A stretch of DNA of 64,000 bases from Faecalibacterium duncaniae (lineage in GTDB: Bacteria > Bacillota > Clostridia > Oscillospirales > Ruminococcaceae): the NCBI RefSeq assembly GCF_010509575.1, contig NZ_CP048437.1:1054001-1118000 (forward strand), given 5' to 3'. A program made the translations under genes and the position numbers. A model generated the notes under the pieces. The model was not told the origin of the DNA. It saw only the letters and a program-made list of their open reading frames with translations, and ran no database searches. This document shows, piece by piece, positions 51,502 to 60,915 of this stretch. Numbering within the stretch: position 1 is the first letter of the stretch; each line of letters opens with the position of its first letter.

Positions 51502-53517
51502 TCAGGCCTGAGTGGCTGCGTCGAATGCGGCAGCAAACGCATCGTACTGTTCGGTGGTGTAAGCCTCCTCGCTGGTCTCCCAGTTCACAGCCTTGTAGTT
51601 GCAGGGACCATACATTGCGTTGATCTTGCTGTACTCGTTGACGTGGGTCAGGCACCAGGTGATATCGTAGACGGTGGGGAAGATCAGGTTCTCGTCCAGG
51701 AAGTAGGCCTCGGCCTTGGCAAATGCGGCGTAGCGCGCATCAGTGTCGTCAACGATGGCACGGCCCTCGTTCACCAGATCGGTGAATTTCTCGTAGGCGG
51801 CAACCAGATCCTTCTGGTAGCTGGCGGGGCCATTGTTCACAATGCCTGCGATGTTGGTCATGTTGCAGCTGTAGTAAGCATTGTCGTCGTGAACGATGAT
51901 CTGGGTCAGGAAGTTGATGGGATCGCCGAAGTCAGCACCCCAGCCCATGTGGACGAAGCTCTGCAGCTTGGGAGCCACGACTTCCTTCATGGTGGAGGAC
52001 ACGAAGGTGTTGACATCCAGCACGATGAAGTCATCGCCGAAGCTGTCGGTGAAGCACTGCTTCAGCACGGTTGCGCTGTCCAGAGCGGAGGTGGAGCCAG
52101 CCAGAATATAGTAGGAGCAGTGAACAGGGAAGGTGACACCAATGGCGCTCAGCTCTTCCATGGCCTGCTTCTTCAGCTCGGTGATGTCGCCGTTGTTGGC
52201 GCGCAGGCGCTTCATGGTCTTGCCATCGTAAGCCTCGCCGTCCAGACCCATCTCCCTGGCCACCAGGTTGGTGTAGTCGGTGCCGTCAGAGGTGTAGCAC
52301 AGGCCCTTCATGGTGAAGAAGTCGTTCTCGCACTTCAGGGGATTGATGGGGTTGTAACGGGCGAAGAACTTGTTCAGCACCATGCCCTTGGAGAAGCACT
52401 GACGGAAGGCCTTGTTGGCAATGGCCTTGTTCCAGTTCTCATCGGGGGTGCCGTCGGTGTTCTTCTTGTCGTAGTTGAAGATGAAGCAGTAGCTGAACTT
52501 CTTGGCACGCTTCTCGCACAGCTGCTGATTGTACTCGTTGGAAGGATCGGACTGAATGGTGGTGATGTTGCTCTCGCCCAGGTCCACCTCGTCCAGCTCG
52601 CGGTTCTGATACAGCTGCAGGCTGATGGAACCGTCGCTGATCATGGTGACAGTGAAGCGCTCAAAGCGGCTGACGTTGGCAGCATCGTAGTAGTTGGGGT
52701 TGGGGATGTAGCTCTTGGTGTTGCCCTGGATGTACTCCTCCACCACATAGGGTCCGTTGTACCACATGGTGGTGTTGTCGCAGCTCCGGAAGCCATCGAC
52801 ACCCAGCTCCTCGATCAGAGCAGGGGCTACGGGGTAGAAGCTGTTGTAGGCGGCAACGGTATCAAAGTAGGGGCAGGCGCTGGGGCAGGTGAACACCAGA
52901 GTGTAATCATCCGGAGCTTCGATGCCCACACCGGCAGCCAGCATGTCCTCGTAGGTCATGTCAGCAGCAGCGTCACCGGCTTCTTTAGTCAGCGCGTAGT
53001 ACTCGTAAGCACCCACAATGGTATCGTTGGGCATGGAGGTGTTGTTGGCTTCGTTCTTGATGGCGTTCATCACCCATTCGAAACCAACCAGGAAGTCCTT
53101 GCTGGTCAGGTGAGCCTTCACCTCACCGTTGCAATCCACCCAGTCCACGTCGTCCCGCAGGTGGAAGGTCCAGACAGTGGCATCCTCATTGTGCTCCCAG
53201 CTGGAAGCGATGGCGGGCACCACCTTGCCGTAGCGGTCAAAGCTCAGCAGACCGTCCCACAGGTTGGTGACCACGTTGGCATCTTCAGCCTTCTGGGTGT
53301 ACAGCATATTCCAGCTTTCCAGCTCACGGTTGCCGCTCTCAAAGGAGATGAACTCCTTCAGGGGGGTAGCGCCGGTGGAGTTGGGGGCAGCAGCGCCGCT
53401 GGCGGCAGCACCATTGCCGGTGTTGTTGGACTTTTCGCCGCAGGCTGCCAGCAGGCTGGCGGCACCCACAGCACCTGCACCCTTCAGGAAGGTGCGGCGA
53501 TCAAAATTGAAGCTCAT
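51502..53517 (-). CDS. oppA: Second oligopeptide-binding lipoprotein, OppA paralogue
   Basis: 671 residues. DRRTFLKGAG (Tat motif, residues 6-15) and a lipobox ending AAC (Cys26). It is clearly a paralogue of the oppA at 45366, sharing GATPLKEFIS, NRELESWNMLY, KAHLTSKDFLVG and the C-terminal INAMYGPCNYKAVNWETSEE. The gene is convergent with the opp operon, has its own promoter and terminator, and likely uses the same permease with a different peptide range (inference). AGGATCATCC precedes the ATG; GGAGGATC is the Shine-Dalgarno. Confidence 0.95.
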   Translation of the reverse strand: MSFNFDRRTFLKGAGAVGAASLLAACGEKSNNTGNGAAASGAAAPNSTGATPLKEFISFESGNRELESWNMLYTQKAEDANVVTNLWDGLLSFDRYGKVVPAIASSWEHNEDATVWTFHLRDDVDWVDCNGEVKAHLTSKDFLVGFEWVMNAIKNEANNTSMPNDTIVGAYEYYALTKEAGDAAADMTYEDMLAAGVGIEAPDDYTLVFTCPSACPYFDTVAAYNSFYPVAPALIEELGVDGFRSCDNTTMWYNGPYVVEEYIQGNTKSYIPNPNYYDAANVSRFERFTVTMISDGSISLQLYQNRELDEVDLGESNITTIQSDPSNEYNQQLCEKRAKKFSYCFIFNYDKKNTDGTPDENWNKAIANKAFRQCFSKGMVLNKFFARYNPINPLKCENDFFTMKGLCYTSDGTDYTNLVAREMGLDGEAYDGKTMKRLRANNGDITELKKQAMEELSAIGVTFPVHCSYYILAGSTSALDSATVLKQCFTDSFGDDFIVLDVNTFVSSTMKEVVAPKLQSFVHMGWGADFGDPINFLTQIIVHDDNAYYSCNMTNIAGIVNNGPASYQKDLVAAYEKFTDLVNEGRAIVDDTDARYAAFAKAEAYFLDENLIFPTVYDITWCLTHVNEYSKINAMYGPCNYKAVNWETSEEAYTTEQYDAFAAAFDAATQA

Positions 53518-53637
53518 TGGATGATCCTCCCAGATCTTGCGCGGACAGAGCCGCGCGTTTTTCCTTTTCCTAAACGCAGTGAGGCTGTCTGCCTTTCCAA
53601 AAAGTGCACAGGAAAGACAAAAGTCACACCACTGTAT

Positions 53638-53666
53638 ATTTTAGCACTTTACTGAAAAGAAGTCAA
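53638..53666 (-). promoter_or_regulatory. Promoter of the second oppA
   Basis: Minus strand: TTGACT (53666-53661), 17-bp spacer, TAAAAT (53643-53638). The rest of the 53518-53876 gap is AT-rich; GATACAAT at 53839-53845 may be the -10 of the downstream gene, with no clear -35. Confidence 0.8.
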
Positions 53667-53876
53667 TCCGCCACAGCATAGAATTGGAAACAAAACGGTG
53701 ACAAACACTTTCATAGGAAAAGAATATGAAAAAATTACTATAAAATGGAAAGAACTGTATATCTGCGAAGAACAGGCGAAAGAGAGAAACTGTTCACGCA
53801 GTGCGCACAAAACAGCTATCTTTTTTCACAAAAACATGATACAATAAAGTGTATCTGTATCAATAAGGAGCGCACC

Positions 53877-54299
53877 ATGAAGAAACTGACCTCGATGTAC
53901 AAACGCTACATGTTCCACCCCATTTTATATAAGACCGTGACCCGCACCTCCATTGTGGCCGTGCTGATGCTGCTGTGGCAGCGCTATGTCAGCGATGGCA
54001 CGTTTACCATCTGGGAGGCCCCGGGCTTTCTGTGCGGCGTGGTGCTGCTCATCTGGGCCTGGGTGGACTACCTGCGGCTGGATGGCGTGACCATCCACCA
54101 TCTGCTGGAGGAATTCAAGGGGATGGGCAAGCGGCAGAAAAAGATCCACTCCACCCGCTCCATCATCGACTATGCGGATGAGAAGATCGTCTCCTTTGAG
54201 GAGCTGGAACCCGAGGAGCGCACCTATTGCAGCCTGCTCTCCAATCTGGTGCTGGGTCTGCCGCTGGTCGCTGCTGCGCTGATCGCCAGCGTGCTGTAA
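53877..54299 (+). CDS. Small membrane protein of unknown function
   Basis: 140 residues with membrane helices at ~25-45, ~55-75 and the C-terminus (LLSNLVLGLPLVAAALIASVL) and a charged cytoplasmic segment between. I chose the ATG at 53877 because AAGGAG lies 6 bases upstream; the frame to 53745 is AT-rich leader. The 12-bp gap to the next gene suggests co-transcription with the ribosome-protection-type GTPase. No family recognised. Confidence 0.7.
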   Translation: MKKLTSMYKRYMFHPILYKTVTRTSIVAVLMLLWQRYVSDGTFTIWEAPGFLCGVVLLIWAWVDYLRLDGVTIHHLLEEFKGMGKRQKKIHSTRSIIDYADEKIVSFEELEPEERTYCSLLSNLVLGLPLVAAALIASVL

Positions 54300-54311
54300 G
54301 GGGGCCGCGGC

Positions 54312-56909
54312 ATGGAACAAGAGCACAAGCAGCTGGTCATCGGCATTCTGGCCCATGTGGACAGCGGCAAGACCACCCTTTCCGAGGCCCTGCTCTACGG
54401 CACCGGCACCATCCGCAAGCTGGGCCGGGTGGACCATAAGGATGCCTTTCTGGACACCGACGCGCTGGAAAAGGCGCGCGGCATTACCATTTTCTCCAAG
54501 CAGGCCCTCTTCACGGCGGGCAATACCGATTTTACCCTGCTGGACACCCCGGGCCATGTGGATTTTTCCACGGAGACCGAGCGGACACTGCAGGTGCTGG
54601 ATTATGCGGTGCTGGTCATCAGCGGCACTGACGGCGTGCAGAGCCATACCGAGACGCTCTGGCGACTGCTGCGGCGGTACCGCATCCCCACCTTTGTGTT
54701 CGTGAACAAGATGGACCTGCCCGGCCCGGGCAGGGAAGCGCTTCTGATCCAGCTGAACCGTCGGCTGGGGGATGGCTTTGTGGATTTTGGGGCAGAGCAG
54801 GCCGACCGGGACGAGGCGCTGGCTGTCTGCGATGAGCGGCTGATGGAGACGATGCTGGACCGGGGAAGCCTGACCGATACCGACCTCATCCCCGCCATTG
54901 CCCGGCGGCATGTGTTTCCCTGCTGGTTTGGCTCAGCCCTGAAGCTGCAGGGTGTGGACGCGCTGGTGGAGGGCCTGGACCGCTATACCCGCCCGGCCCC
55001 CGCGCTGGAAGCCTTCGGGGCCAAGGTGTTCAAGGTGAGCCAGGATGAGCAGGGGAACCGCCTGACCTGGCTGCGGGTGACCGGCGGCGCGCTTAAGGTG
55101 AAAGCCCAGCTCACCGGAGAGGTCGACGGGGAGCCATGGGCCGAAAAAGCCAACCAGCTGCGGCTCTACTCCGGCGCAAAGTTTACGCTGGCAGAGTGCA
55201 TCGGCCCCGGCCAGGTGTGCGCCGTTACCGGCCTGACCAGAGCCCGCCCGGGCGAGGGTCTGGGGGCGGAACGGGACAGCGACCTGCCGGTGCTGGAGCC
55301 GGTGCTGAGCTATCAGGTGCTGCTGCCCGAGGGCGCGGACGTGCACGCCGCGCTGGGAAAACTCCATCGGCTGGAAGAGGAGGAGCCCCAGCTCCATGTG
55401 GTTTGGAACGAGACCCTGGGCGAGATCCATGTCCAGCTGATGGGCGAGATCCAGCTGGAGGTGCTGAAAAGCCTGCTGGCCGAGCGGTACGGGCTGGAGG
55501 TCAGCTTTGGCCCCGGCGGCATCCTATATAAGGAAACCATCACCGAAGCCATAGAGGGCGTGGGCCACTACGAGCCCCTGCGCCACTATGCAGAAGTCCA
55601 CCTTAAGCTGGAGCCGCTGCCCCGGGGCAGCGGAATGCAGTTTGCCGCCGACTGCCGGGAAGAGGTGCTGGACAAGAACTGGCAGCGGCTGGTGCTGACG
55701 CACCTTGAGGAAAAGCAGCATCTGGGCGTGCTCATCGGGGCACCCCTGACCGATGTGAAGATCACCCTCATTGCGGGCCGCGCTCACCTCAAGCACACCG
55801 AGGGCGGCGACTTCCGGCAGGCGACCTACCGCGCCGTCCGGCAGGGCCTGATGATGGCAGACCAGATCCACAAGACCCAGCTGCTGGAGCCGTGGTATGC
55901 CTTCCGGCTGGAGCTGCCCTCTGACAACGTGGGACGCGCCATGAACGATATCCAGAACATGGGCGGCAGCTTTGACCCGCCCGAGACCGGAGCCGACGGG
56001 GATACAACCCTGCTCACCGGCACGGCACCGGCCTCCACCATGCGCAGCTACCCCATGGAGGTGGTGGGCTACACCCGGGGCAGGGGACACCTGACCCTGA
56101 CGCTGGACGGCTACCGTCCCTGTCACAATGCAGCAGAGGTCATCGAGGCTGCGGGCTATGAGCCGGAACGCGACCTCGACAACCCGGCGGATTCGGTGTT
56201 CTGCGCCCACGGGGCCGGATTTGTGGTGCCCTGGGAGCAGGTGCGCAGCCACATGCATGTGGACAGCGGCTGGGGCAAGACTGCAAAGACCGAGGAAACG
56301 GTGCAGGCCCGTCCCCGCCGGATGGCCGCCTATCGTGCTACTTTGGAAGAGGATGCTGAGCTGCTGAAGATCTTTGAACAGACCTATGGGCCCATCAAGC
56401 GGGACCCGCTGGCGGCGTTCCGCCCCACCCAGAAGCGGGAACGTCCTGATTTCAACGCCGAGCAGTGGGAGATCCAGCCCGAATACCTGCTGGTGGACGG
56501 CTACAACATCATCTTTGCATGGGACGAGCTGAACGCACTCTCCAAAGAGAGCCTGGAAGCGGCCCGCCACAGGCTGATGGACATCCTCTGCAACTATCAG
56601 GGCTTTAAGAAGTGCGTGCTCATCCTTGTGTTTGATGCCTACCGTGTGCCGGGCAGCCCCGGCAGCATAGAGCAGTACCACAATATCCATGTGGTCTACA
56701 CCCGGGAAGCCGAGACCGCCGATATGTTCATCGAGCGTGTTACCCATGAGATCGGCAAGGGCCGCCGCGTCCGCGTGGCCACCTCCGATGGCATGGAACA
56801 GGTCATCATCCTGGGCCATGGTGCCCTCCGTGTCTCTGCCCGCATGTTCCATGAAGAGGTGCAGGAGGCGGAGAAGGAGATCCGGAGGTATTTGCAAGGG
56901 GAAGGGTAA
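54312..56909 (+). CDS. Ribosome-protection-type translation GTPase fused to a NYN (YacP-like) domain
   Basis: 865 residues. The first ~640 residues are a TetM/EF-G-like GTPase: GTP-binding AHVDSGKTTLSEALLYG, DTPGHVDFSTETERTL and FVNKMDL, then EF-G-like domains. After a linker, residues ~720-860 form a NYN/YacP-type (Rae1-like) nuclease domain with LLVDGYNIIFAWDE, FDAYRVPGS and VATSDGMEQ, where the conserved aspartates are the likely active site. TetM itself is ~640 residues and lacks this extension. It may rescue or survey stalled ribosomes; a role in tetracycline resistance is not implied. Only a vertical homologue, as far as codon use tells. Confidence 0.88.
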   Translation: MEQEHKQLVIGILAHVDSGKTTLSEALLYGTGTIRKLGRVDHKDAFLDTDALEKARGITIFSKQALFTAGNTDFTLLDTPGHVDFSTETERTLQVLDYAVLVISGTDGVQSHTETLWRLLRRYRIPTFVFVNKMDLPGPGREALLIQLNRRLGDGFVDFGAEQADRDEALAVCDERLMETMLDRGSLTDTDLIPAIARRHVFPCWFGSALKLQGVDALVEGLDRYTRPAPALEAFGAKVFKVSQDEQGNRLTWLRVTGGALKVKAQLTGEVDGEPWAEKANQLRLYSGAKFTLAECIGPGQVCAVTGLTRARPGEGLGAERDSDLPVLEPVLSYQVLLPEGADVHAALGKLHRLEEEEPQLHVVWNETLGEIHVQLMGEIQLEVLKSLLAERYGLEVSFGPGGILYKETITEAIEGVGHYEPLRHYAEVHLKLEPLPRGSGMQFAADCREEVLDKNWQRLVLTHLEEKQHLGVLIGAPLTDVKITLIAGRAHLKHTEGGDFRQATYRAVRQGLMMADQIHKTQLLEPWYAFRLELPSDNVGRAMNDIQNMGGSFDPPETGADGDTTLLTGTAPASTMRSYPMEVVGYTRGRGHLTLTLDGYRPCHNAAEVIEAAGYEPERDLDNPADSVFCAHGAGFVVPWEQVRSHMHVDSGWGKTAKTEETVQARPRRMAAYRATLEEDAELLKIFEQTYGPIKRDPLAAFRPTQKRERPDFNAEQWEIQPEYLLVDGYNIIFAWDELNALSKESLEAARHRLMDILCNYQGFKKCVLILVFDAYRVPGSPGSIEQYHNIHVVYTREAETADMFIERVTHEIGKGRRVRVATSDGMEQVIILGHGALRVSARMFHEEVQEAEKEIRRYLQGEG

Positions 56910-56915
56910 CATCCT

Positions 56916-57048
56916 CGCCCTCTCCGTCAGCGCTTACGCGCTGCCACCTCTCCCAAAGGGAGAGGCAATGCTGCCTTTATCCAAGACCCGCAATAGGCTC
57001 CCCCTTTGGGGGAGCTGGCAAAGCCGTAAGGCTTTGACTGAGAGGGCG
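56916..57048. repeat. Palindromic repeat element copy 12
   Basis: 133 bp: CGCCCTCTCCGTCAGCGC, CACCTCTCCCAAAGGGAGAGG, a centre, GCTCCCCCTTTGGGGGAGC, TGGCAAAGCCGTAAGGCTTTGACTGAGAGGGCG. It starts 6 bp after the GTPase-NYN stop codon. Confidence 0.85.
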
Positions 57049-57073
57049 AAATCTCACCCGAAAGGAGCCGCCT

Positions 57074-57967
57074 ATGTTCGAAACAACTTCTGATTTTGTT
57101 TGGCAGAAGATCCAGCCCCGCCCCCGGGATGCACATAAGGGGACCTTTGGCTCCGTGCTGGCGGTGGCGGGCAGTGCGTCCTACCGGGGCGCGGCGGCGC
57201 TGGCCGTGGAAGGTGCCCTGCGCACCGGGGCCGGCATCGTTACGCTGGCAAGTGTGGAGCCAGTGCTGGCGGCTGTGGCCGCCCGCCTGCCCGAGTGCTG
57301 TCTCTGCCCCTGCGAATCGGGGGCCGAGGGCGGCATCTCGCCCCAGAATATCGATCGCATCCGGCGGCAGAAGGCCTCTGTTCTGCTGGCGGGCCCCGGG
57401 CTGGGTTATACGGCCCAGAGCGCGGCCCGTGCCGCCGAGACCCGGGCGCTGGTAAAAACACTCCTGCCCGGCTTCTCCGGCAGTGCAGTGCTGGATGCGG
57501 ACGGCCTGAACGCGGCCGCTGACCTGCTCCAAACGGAAAAAATGCTTCACCCTCAAGGAGAACTGATTTTAACGCCCCACCCCGGCGAGATGGCCCGGCT
57601 GACCGGGCGCTCTGCGGCAGAGATCAACGCGGACCGGGAAGGCACGGCGCTGCGCTATGCGAAAGCATGGAATGCTGTGGTGGTGCTGAAGGGGGCGCAC
57701 ACCGTCATTGCAGGGCCGGATGGCCGCTGTGCGGTCAATCCCACCGGCAACCCGGGGCTTTCCCGGGGCGGCAGCGGGGATGTGCTGGCGGGCATGACCA
57801 GCGCCCTGCTGGCCTGCGGTCTGCCTGCCTTTGAGGCCGCTGCCTGTGCCGTTTATCTCCATGGTGCTGCTGCCGACCGTGCCGCTGTCCTGCACGGGGA
57901 AACCGGGATGCTCCCGCATGATCTGCTGGATGCGCTGGGTACCCTGTTTGCTGAAAACGGGCGCTGA
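57074..57967 (+). CDS. nnrD: ADP/ATP-dependent NAD(P)H-hydrate dehydratase
   Basis: 297 residues. The YjeF C-terminal (carbohydrate kinase-like) domain is complete: HKGTFGSVLAVAGSASYRGAAALA, LLAGPGLGYT, LTPHPGEMARL and PGLSRGGSGDVLAGMTSALL with the catalytic Asp. It repairs hydrated NADH/NADPH. The epimerase half (NnrE) is not attached. Confidence 0.93.
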   Translation: MFETTSDFVWQKIQPRPRDAHKGTFGSVLAVAGSASYRGAAALAVEGALRTGAGIVTLASVEPVLAAVAARLPECCLCPCESGAEGGISPQNIDRIRRQKASVLLAGPGLGYTAQSAARAAETRALVKTLLPGFSGSAVLDADGLNAAADLLQTEKMLHPQGELILTPHPGEMARLTGRSAAEINADREGTALRYAKAWNAVVVLKGAHTVIAGPDGRCAVNPTGNPGLSRGGSGDVLAGMTSALLACGLPAFEAAACAVYLHGAAADRAAVLHGETGMLPHDLLDALGTLFAENGR

Positions 57968-57989
57968 GCAGGGGGACGATCCCATCAAA

Positions 57990-58076
57990 AAAAGAAACGC
58001 TTCCTTTCCTCTGGATTTGTGTTATACTGGAGCTATCCAAAACACAACGATCTGCCGGAAAGGAAGCGTTTCTTTT
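57990..58076 (+). promoter_or_regulatory. Perfect 20-bp inverted repeat burying the sirtuin ribosome-binding site
   Basis: AAAAGAAACGCTTCCTTTCC (57990-58009) is the exact inverse of GGAAAGGAAGCGTTTCTTTT (58057-58076). The right arm carries the AAAGGAAG Shine-Dalgarno and ends one base before the ATG (58077). A -10-like TATACT (58023-58028) lies in the loop. Transcripts running in from nnrD would fold and hide the start; transcripts from the loop promoter would not. Confidence 0.7.
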
Positions 58077-58802
58077 ATGGTTCCTGCACTGGAAAAAATT
58101 ATTGCCGAGAGCGACCGCATCGCCTTTTTTGGTGGCGCGGGGGTCTCCACCGAAAGCGGCATCCCTGATTTCCGCAGCGTGGACGGCCTGTACCACCAGA
58201 AGTACGATTACCCGCCCGAGACCATCCTGAGCCACACCTTCTGGGAGGAGAACCCCGAGGAGTTCTACCGGTTCTACCGGGATAAGCTCATTGTGAAGGG
58301 GGCAAAGCCCAACGCTGCCCACCTGCGGCTGGCAAAGCTGGAGCGGGAGGGCAGGCTGAAAGCCATCGTCACCCAGAACATCGACGGCCTGCATCAGGCG
58401 GCTGGCTCCAAGACCGTTTACGAGCTCCACGGCAGCACCCTGCGCAACTACTGCGTGAAGTGCGGCGCGTTCTACGATGTGGACTTCATTGCCAACAGTA
58501 CCGGCGTGCCCCGCTGCCCCAAGTGCGGCGGTATCGTCAAGCCGGATGTCGTTCTGTACGAGGAAGGGCTGGACGAGGAGGTGCTCTCCGGGGCCGTGTC
58601 TGCCATCCGCAAGGCGGATACCCTCATCATCGGCGGCACCAGTCTGGTGGTCTACCCGGCGGCGGGGCTCATCCGGTACTTCCGGGGCCGCCATCTGGTG
58701 GTCATCAACATGCAGCCCACCGGGGCCGATGCGCAGGCCGACCTGTGCATTGCAAAGCCCATCGGTCAGGTGCTGAGCGAGGACGTATTGTTGGAGGACT
58801 GA
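58077..58802 (+). CDS. cobB: NAD-dependent protein deacylase (sirtuin, CobB/SIR2)
   Basis: 241 residues. FFGGAGVSTESGIPDFRS for NAD, TQNIDGLHQAAGS, the catalytic His in ELHGS, four zinc cysteines (NYCVKCG and PRCPKCGG) and GTSLVVYPAAGL. The ATG at 58077 is the first codon after the inverted repeat; the frame upstream lies inside nnrD. It removes acyl groups from lysines. Confidence 0.95.
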   Translation: MVPALEKIIAESDRIAFFGGAGVSTESGIPDFRSVDGLYHQKYDYPPETILSHTFWEENPEEFYRFYRDKLIVKGAKPNAAHLRLAKLEREGRLKAIVTQNIDGLHQAAGSKTVYELHGSTLRNYCVKCGAFYDVDFIANSTGVPRCPKCGGIVKPDVVLYEEGLDEEVLSGAVSAIRKADTLIIGGTSLVVYPAAGLIRYFRGRHLVVINMQPTGADAQADLCIAKPIGQVLSEDVLLED

Positions 58803-58803
58803 G

Positions 58804-59766
58804 ATGAAAGCTGTCATTCTGGAAAGCTATGTCATGGAGGAAGGCGACCTCGACTGGTCGGGGGTAAAGGCGCTGGTGCCCGATACCGTCAGTTATGTCC
58901 GCACGGCCTACGAGGAGATCGCCCCCCGCATTGGAGATGCGGACATCGTTCTGCTGAACAAGTGCCGCATGAATGAGGAGATCTTACAGCAGTGCCCGAA
59001 CCTGAAATGGGTGGGCATCATCGCCACGGGCACCGACAACCTGGATCTGGAAGCCTGCCGCCGCCACGGCGTTGCAGTGGCCAATGTGCCGGGCTATTCT
59101 ACCTACAGCGTGGCCCAGATGACCTTCAGTCTGCTGCTGGCCATCTGCCAGTGCGCGGAGCGCTACAACCGTGCCGTCAAGCAGGGGTGCTGGCAGCTGG
59201 ATATCCCGGAGAGCATCGGCCTGCTGCCCCAGATGGAGCTCTGTGGTAAGACCTATGGCGTTTACGGCTATGGCAGCATCGGGCGGCAGTCAGCCCGCAT
59301 TGCCAGAGCCTTTGGCATGGAGGTGCTGGTCTGCACCCGCACCGTCCGGCCCGAATACGCCGCCGACGGTGTGGAGTTTGTGGATTATGATACCCTGCTG
59401 AGGCGGTGCGATATCCTCAGCCTGCACTGCCCGGCCACGCCCCAGACCCGGGGCCTTGTCAACGCGGAGGCGCTGGCGAAGATGAAGCCCGGGGCCATTC
59501 TGCTCAACACGGCCCGGGGCGCGCTGGTGGATGAGGAGGCCGTGGCAGCGGCCCTCCACAGCGGTCAGCTGGGCTTTTACGGGGCCGATGCCTTTGTCAC
59601 CGAGCCTCTGCCTCAGGAAAGCCCCCTGCGGGCAGAACCCCACGCTATCCTCACACCGCACATTGCGTGGACGACCCGGGAGGCTTTGCAGAACCTGATG
59701 GACATTACCACCCGGAACCTGCGCACCTGGCTGGAAGGAAACGGCGAGCACATCGTCAACAGATAA
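58804..59766 (+). CDS. D-2-hydroxyacid dehydrogenase (glycerate dehydrogenase type)
   Basis: 320 residues. NAD-binding GVYGYGSIGRQSARIARAFG, the substrate-binding Arg in NTARGALVDEEAV, Glu in ADAFVTEPLPQESPL and the catalytic His in TPHIAWTTREA. Closest to hydroxypyruvate/glycerate dehydrogenases (HprA); the substrate cannot be fixed from sequence. It starts directly after the sirtuin stop (TGAGATG). Confidence 0.9.
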   Translation: MKAVILESYVMEEGDLDWSGVKALVPDTVSYVRTAYEEIAPRIGDADIVLLNKCRMNEEILQQCPNLKWVGIIATGTDNLDLEACRRHGVAVANVPGYSTYSVAQMTFSLLLAICQCAERYNRAVKQGCWQLDIPESIGLLPQMELCGKTYGVYGYGSIGRQSARIARAFGMEVLVCTRTVRPEYAADGVEFVDYDTLLRRCDILSLHCPATPQTRGLVNAEALAKMKPGAILLNTARGALVDEEAVAAALHSGQLGFYGADAFVTEPLPQESPLRAEPHAILTPHIAWTTREALQNLMDITTRNLRTWLEGNGEHIVNR

Positions 59767-59782
59767 AAAGGAGAGATGAATC

Positions 59783-60670
59783 ATGCAGGCAACCATTCAC
59801 AACGAATTCCTGACCCTGACCGTGGATACCCATGGTGCCGAAGCAGTCAGCCTGAAAAATGCCGCCGGGCAGGAGATGCTCTGGCAGGCCGACCCGGCTG
59901 TCTGGAAGCGCCACGCCCCCATCCTTTTCCCCTGGACGGGCAAGCTGACCGGCGGGGCCTTTACCCATAAAGGCAAGACCTACCCCGGAGGGCAGCACGG
60001 CTTTGCCCGGGACGTGGAGCACACCCTGCTCTGCGCCGAGGGCGACACCATCCGGCTGGAGCTGCGCTCGGATGAAAAGAGCAAGGCAGAGCGCTTCCCG
60101 TTTGATTTTGTTCTGACCAGCACCTTCCGGCTGGAGGGCAGGACGGTGCACCACACCTTGACCGTCACCAACCCTGCCGATGCCGCCGAGGAGCTGCAGT
60201 TCGGCATCGGCTACCACCCGGCGTTCCGCATCCCCTTTGATGACCAGCACACCACCACCGATTACGAGTTCCGCTTCGACCAGCCGGAGAGCCCGATGAT
60301 CCTGGACGCTTACCCCAACGGTCTGCTGACCGGCAAGTGCGGTTACCGGTGGAAGAACGAGCAGAGCATCCCCCTGACAGACGATCTGTTTGAGAACGAC
60401 AGCTTCTGCATGGCCGGTCTGCGCAGCCGTACGCTGGGCATCTACGAGAAGGACACCGGCAAGGGGATCGTCTGCAATGTGGAGGGTTACCCCTATACCC
60501 TCATCTGGTCGGCTCCGGCAAAGCCAGTGCGCTTTGTCTGCATTGAGCCGTGGCACTCCCTGCCCGGTGCCCAGACCGACACCCAGGAGTGGAGCCAGCG
60601 TGCCGCTGCCGCCTGCCTTGCCCCCGGCCAGACCTGGGAGACCACCCTCAGCACAACGTTTGAGCGCTGA
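59783..60670 (+). CDS. Aldose 1-epimerase family protein
   Basis: 295 residues. HAPILFPWTGKLTGG (with Arg/His region), GGQHGFARDVEH, FGIGYHPAFRIPF and VCIEPWHSLPGA follow the LacX/YeaD-like aldose epimerase pattern with catalytic His and Glu. It interconverts sugar anomers; the sugar is unknown. AGGAGAG precedes the ATG. Confidence 0.9.
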   Translation: MQATIHNEFLTLTVDTHGAEAVSLKNAAGQEMLWQADPAVWKRHAPILFPWTGKLTGGAFTHKGKTYPGGQHGFARDVEHTLLCAEGDTIRLELRSDEKSKAERFPFDFVLTSTFRLEGRTVHHTLTVTNPADAAEELQFGIGYHPAFRIPFDDQHTTTDYEFRFDQPESPMILDAYPNGLLTGKCGYRWKNEQSIPLTDDLFENDSFCMAGLRSRTLGIYEKDTGKGIVCNVEGYPYTLIWSAPAKPVRFVCIEPWHSLPGAQTDTQEWSQRAAAACLAPGQTWETTLSTTFER

Positions 60671-60915
60671 AGCAAAGTTTGGCAAAGAAATGCAGGAACC
60701 CCTTGACAGAGGGGACTGCATTCTGATTTAATTAGAATCGATAAAAGGGAGTAAAGGGCATTCCGCAGGGCCTGCGGGGTGCTGCATGGCAGCGTCATCA
60801 CGGCAGAAATGCCCGATGTCATGTGTTGGCTTGAGACTTTTGTCACAGACAGAGTGCTGTGGCAGGGGTCTCTTTTTTCTTGCCCGGCACCGGAACACAA
60901 GGAGGAAAAATAAAT

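Noticed and set aside
51427..53655. 742-codon plus-strand frame across the second oppA
   Set aside because: Antisense shadow of a clearly recognisable lipoprotein gene; Val/Gly/His-rich nonsense sequence.
54312..56909. Acquired tetracycline resistance gene (tetM/W/O)
   Set aside because: The fused NYN domain, GC-rich host-like codons and absence of mobile-element genes next to it argue for a chromosomal translation factor.
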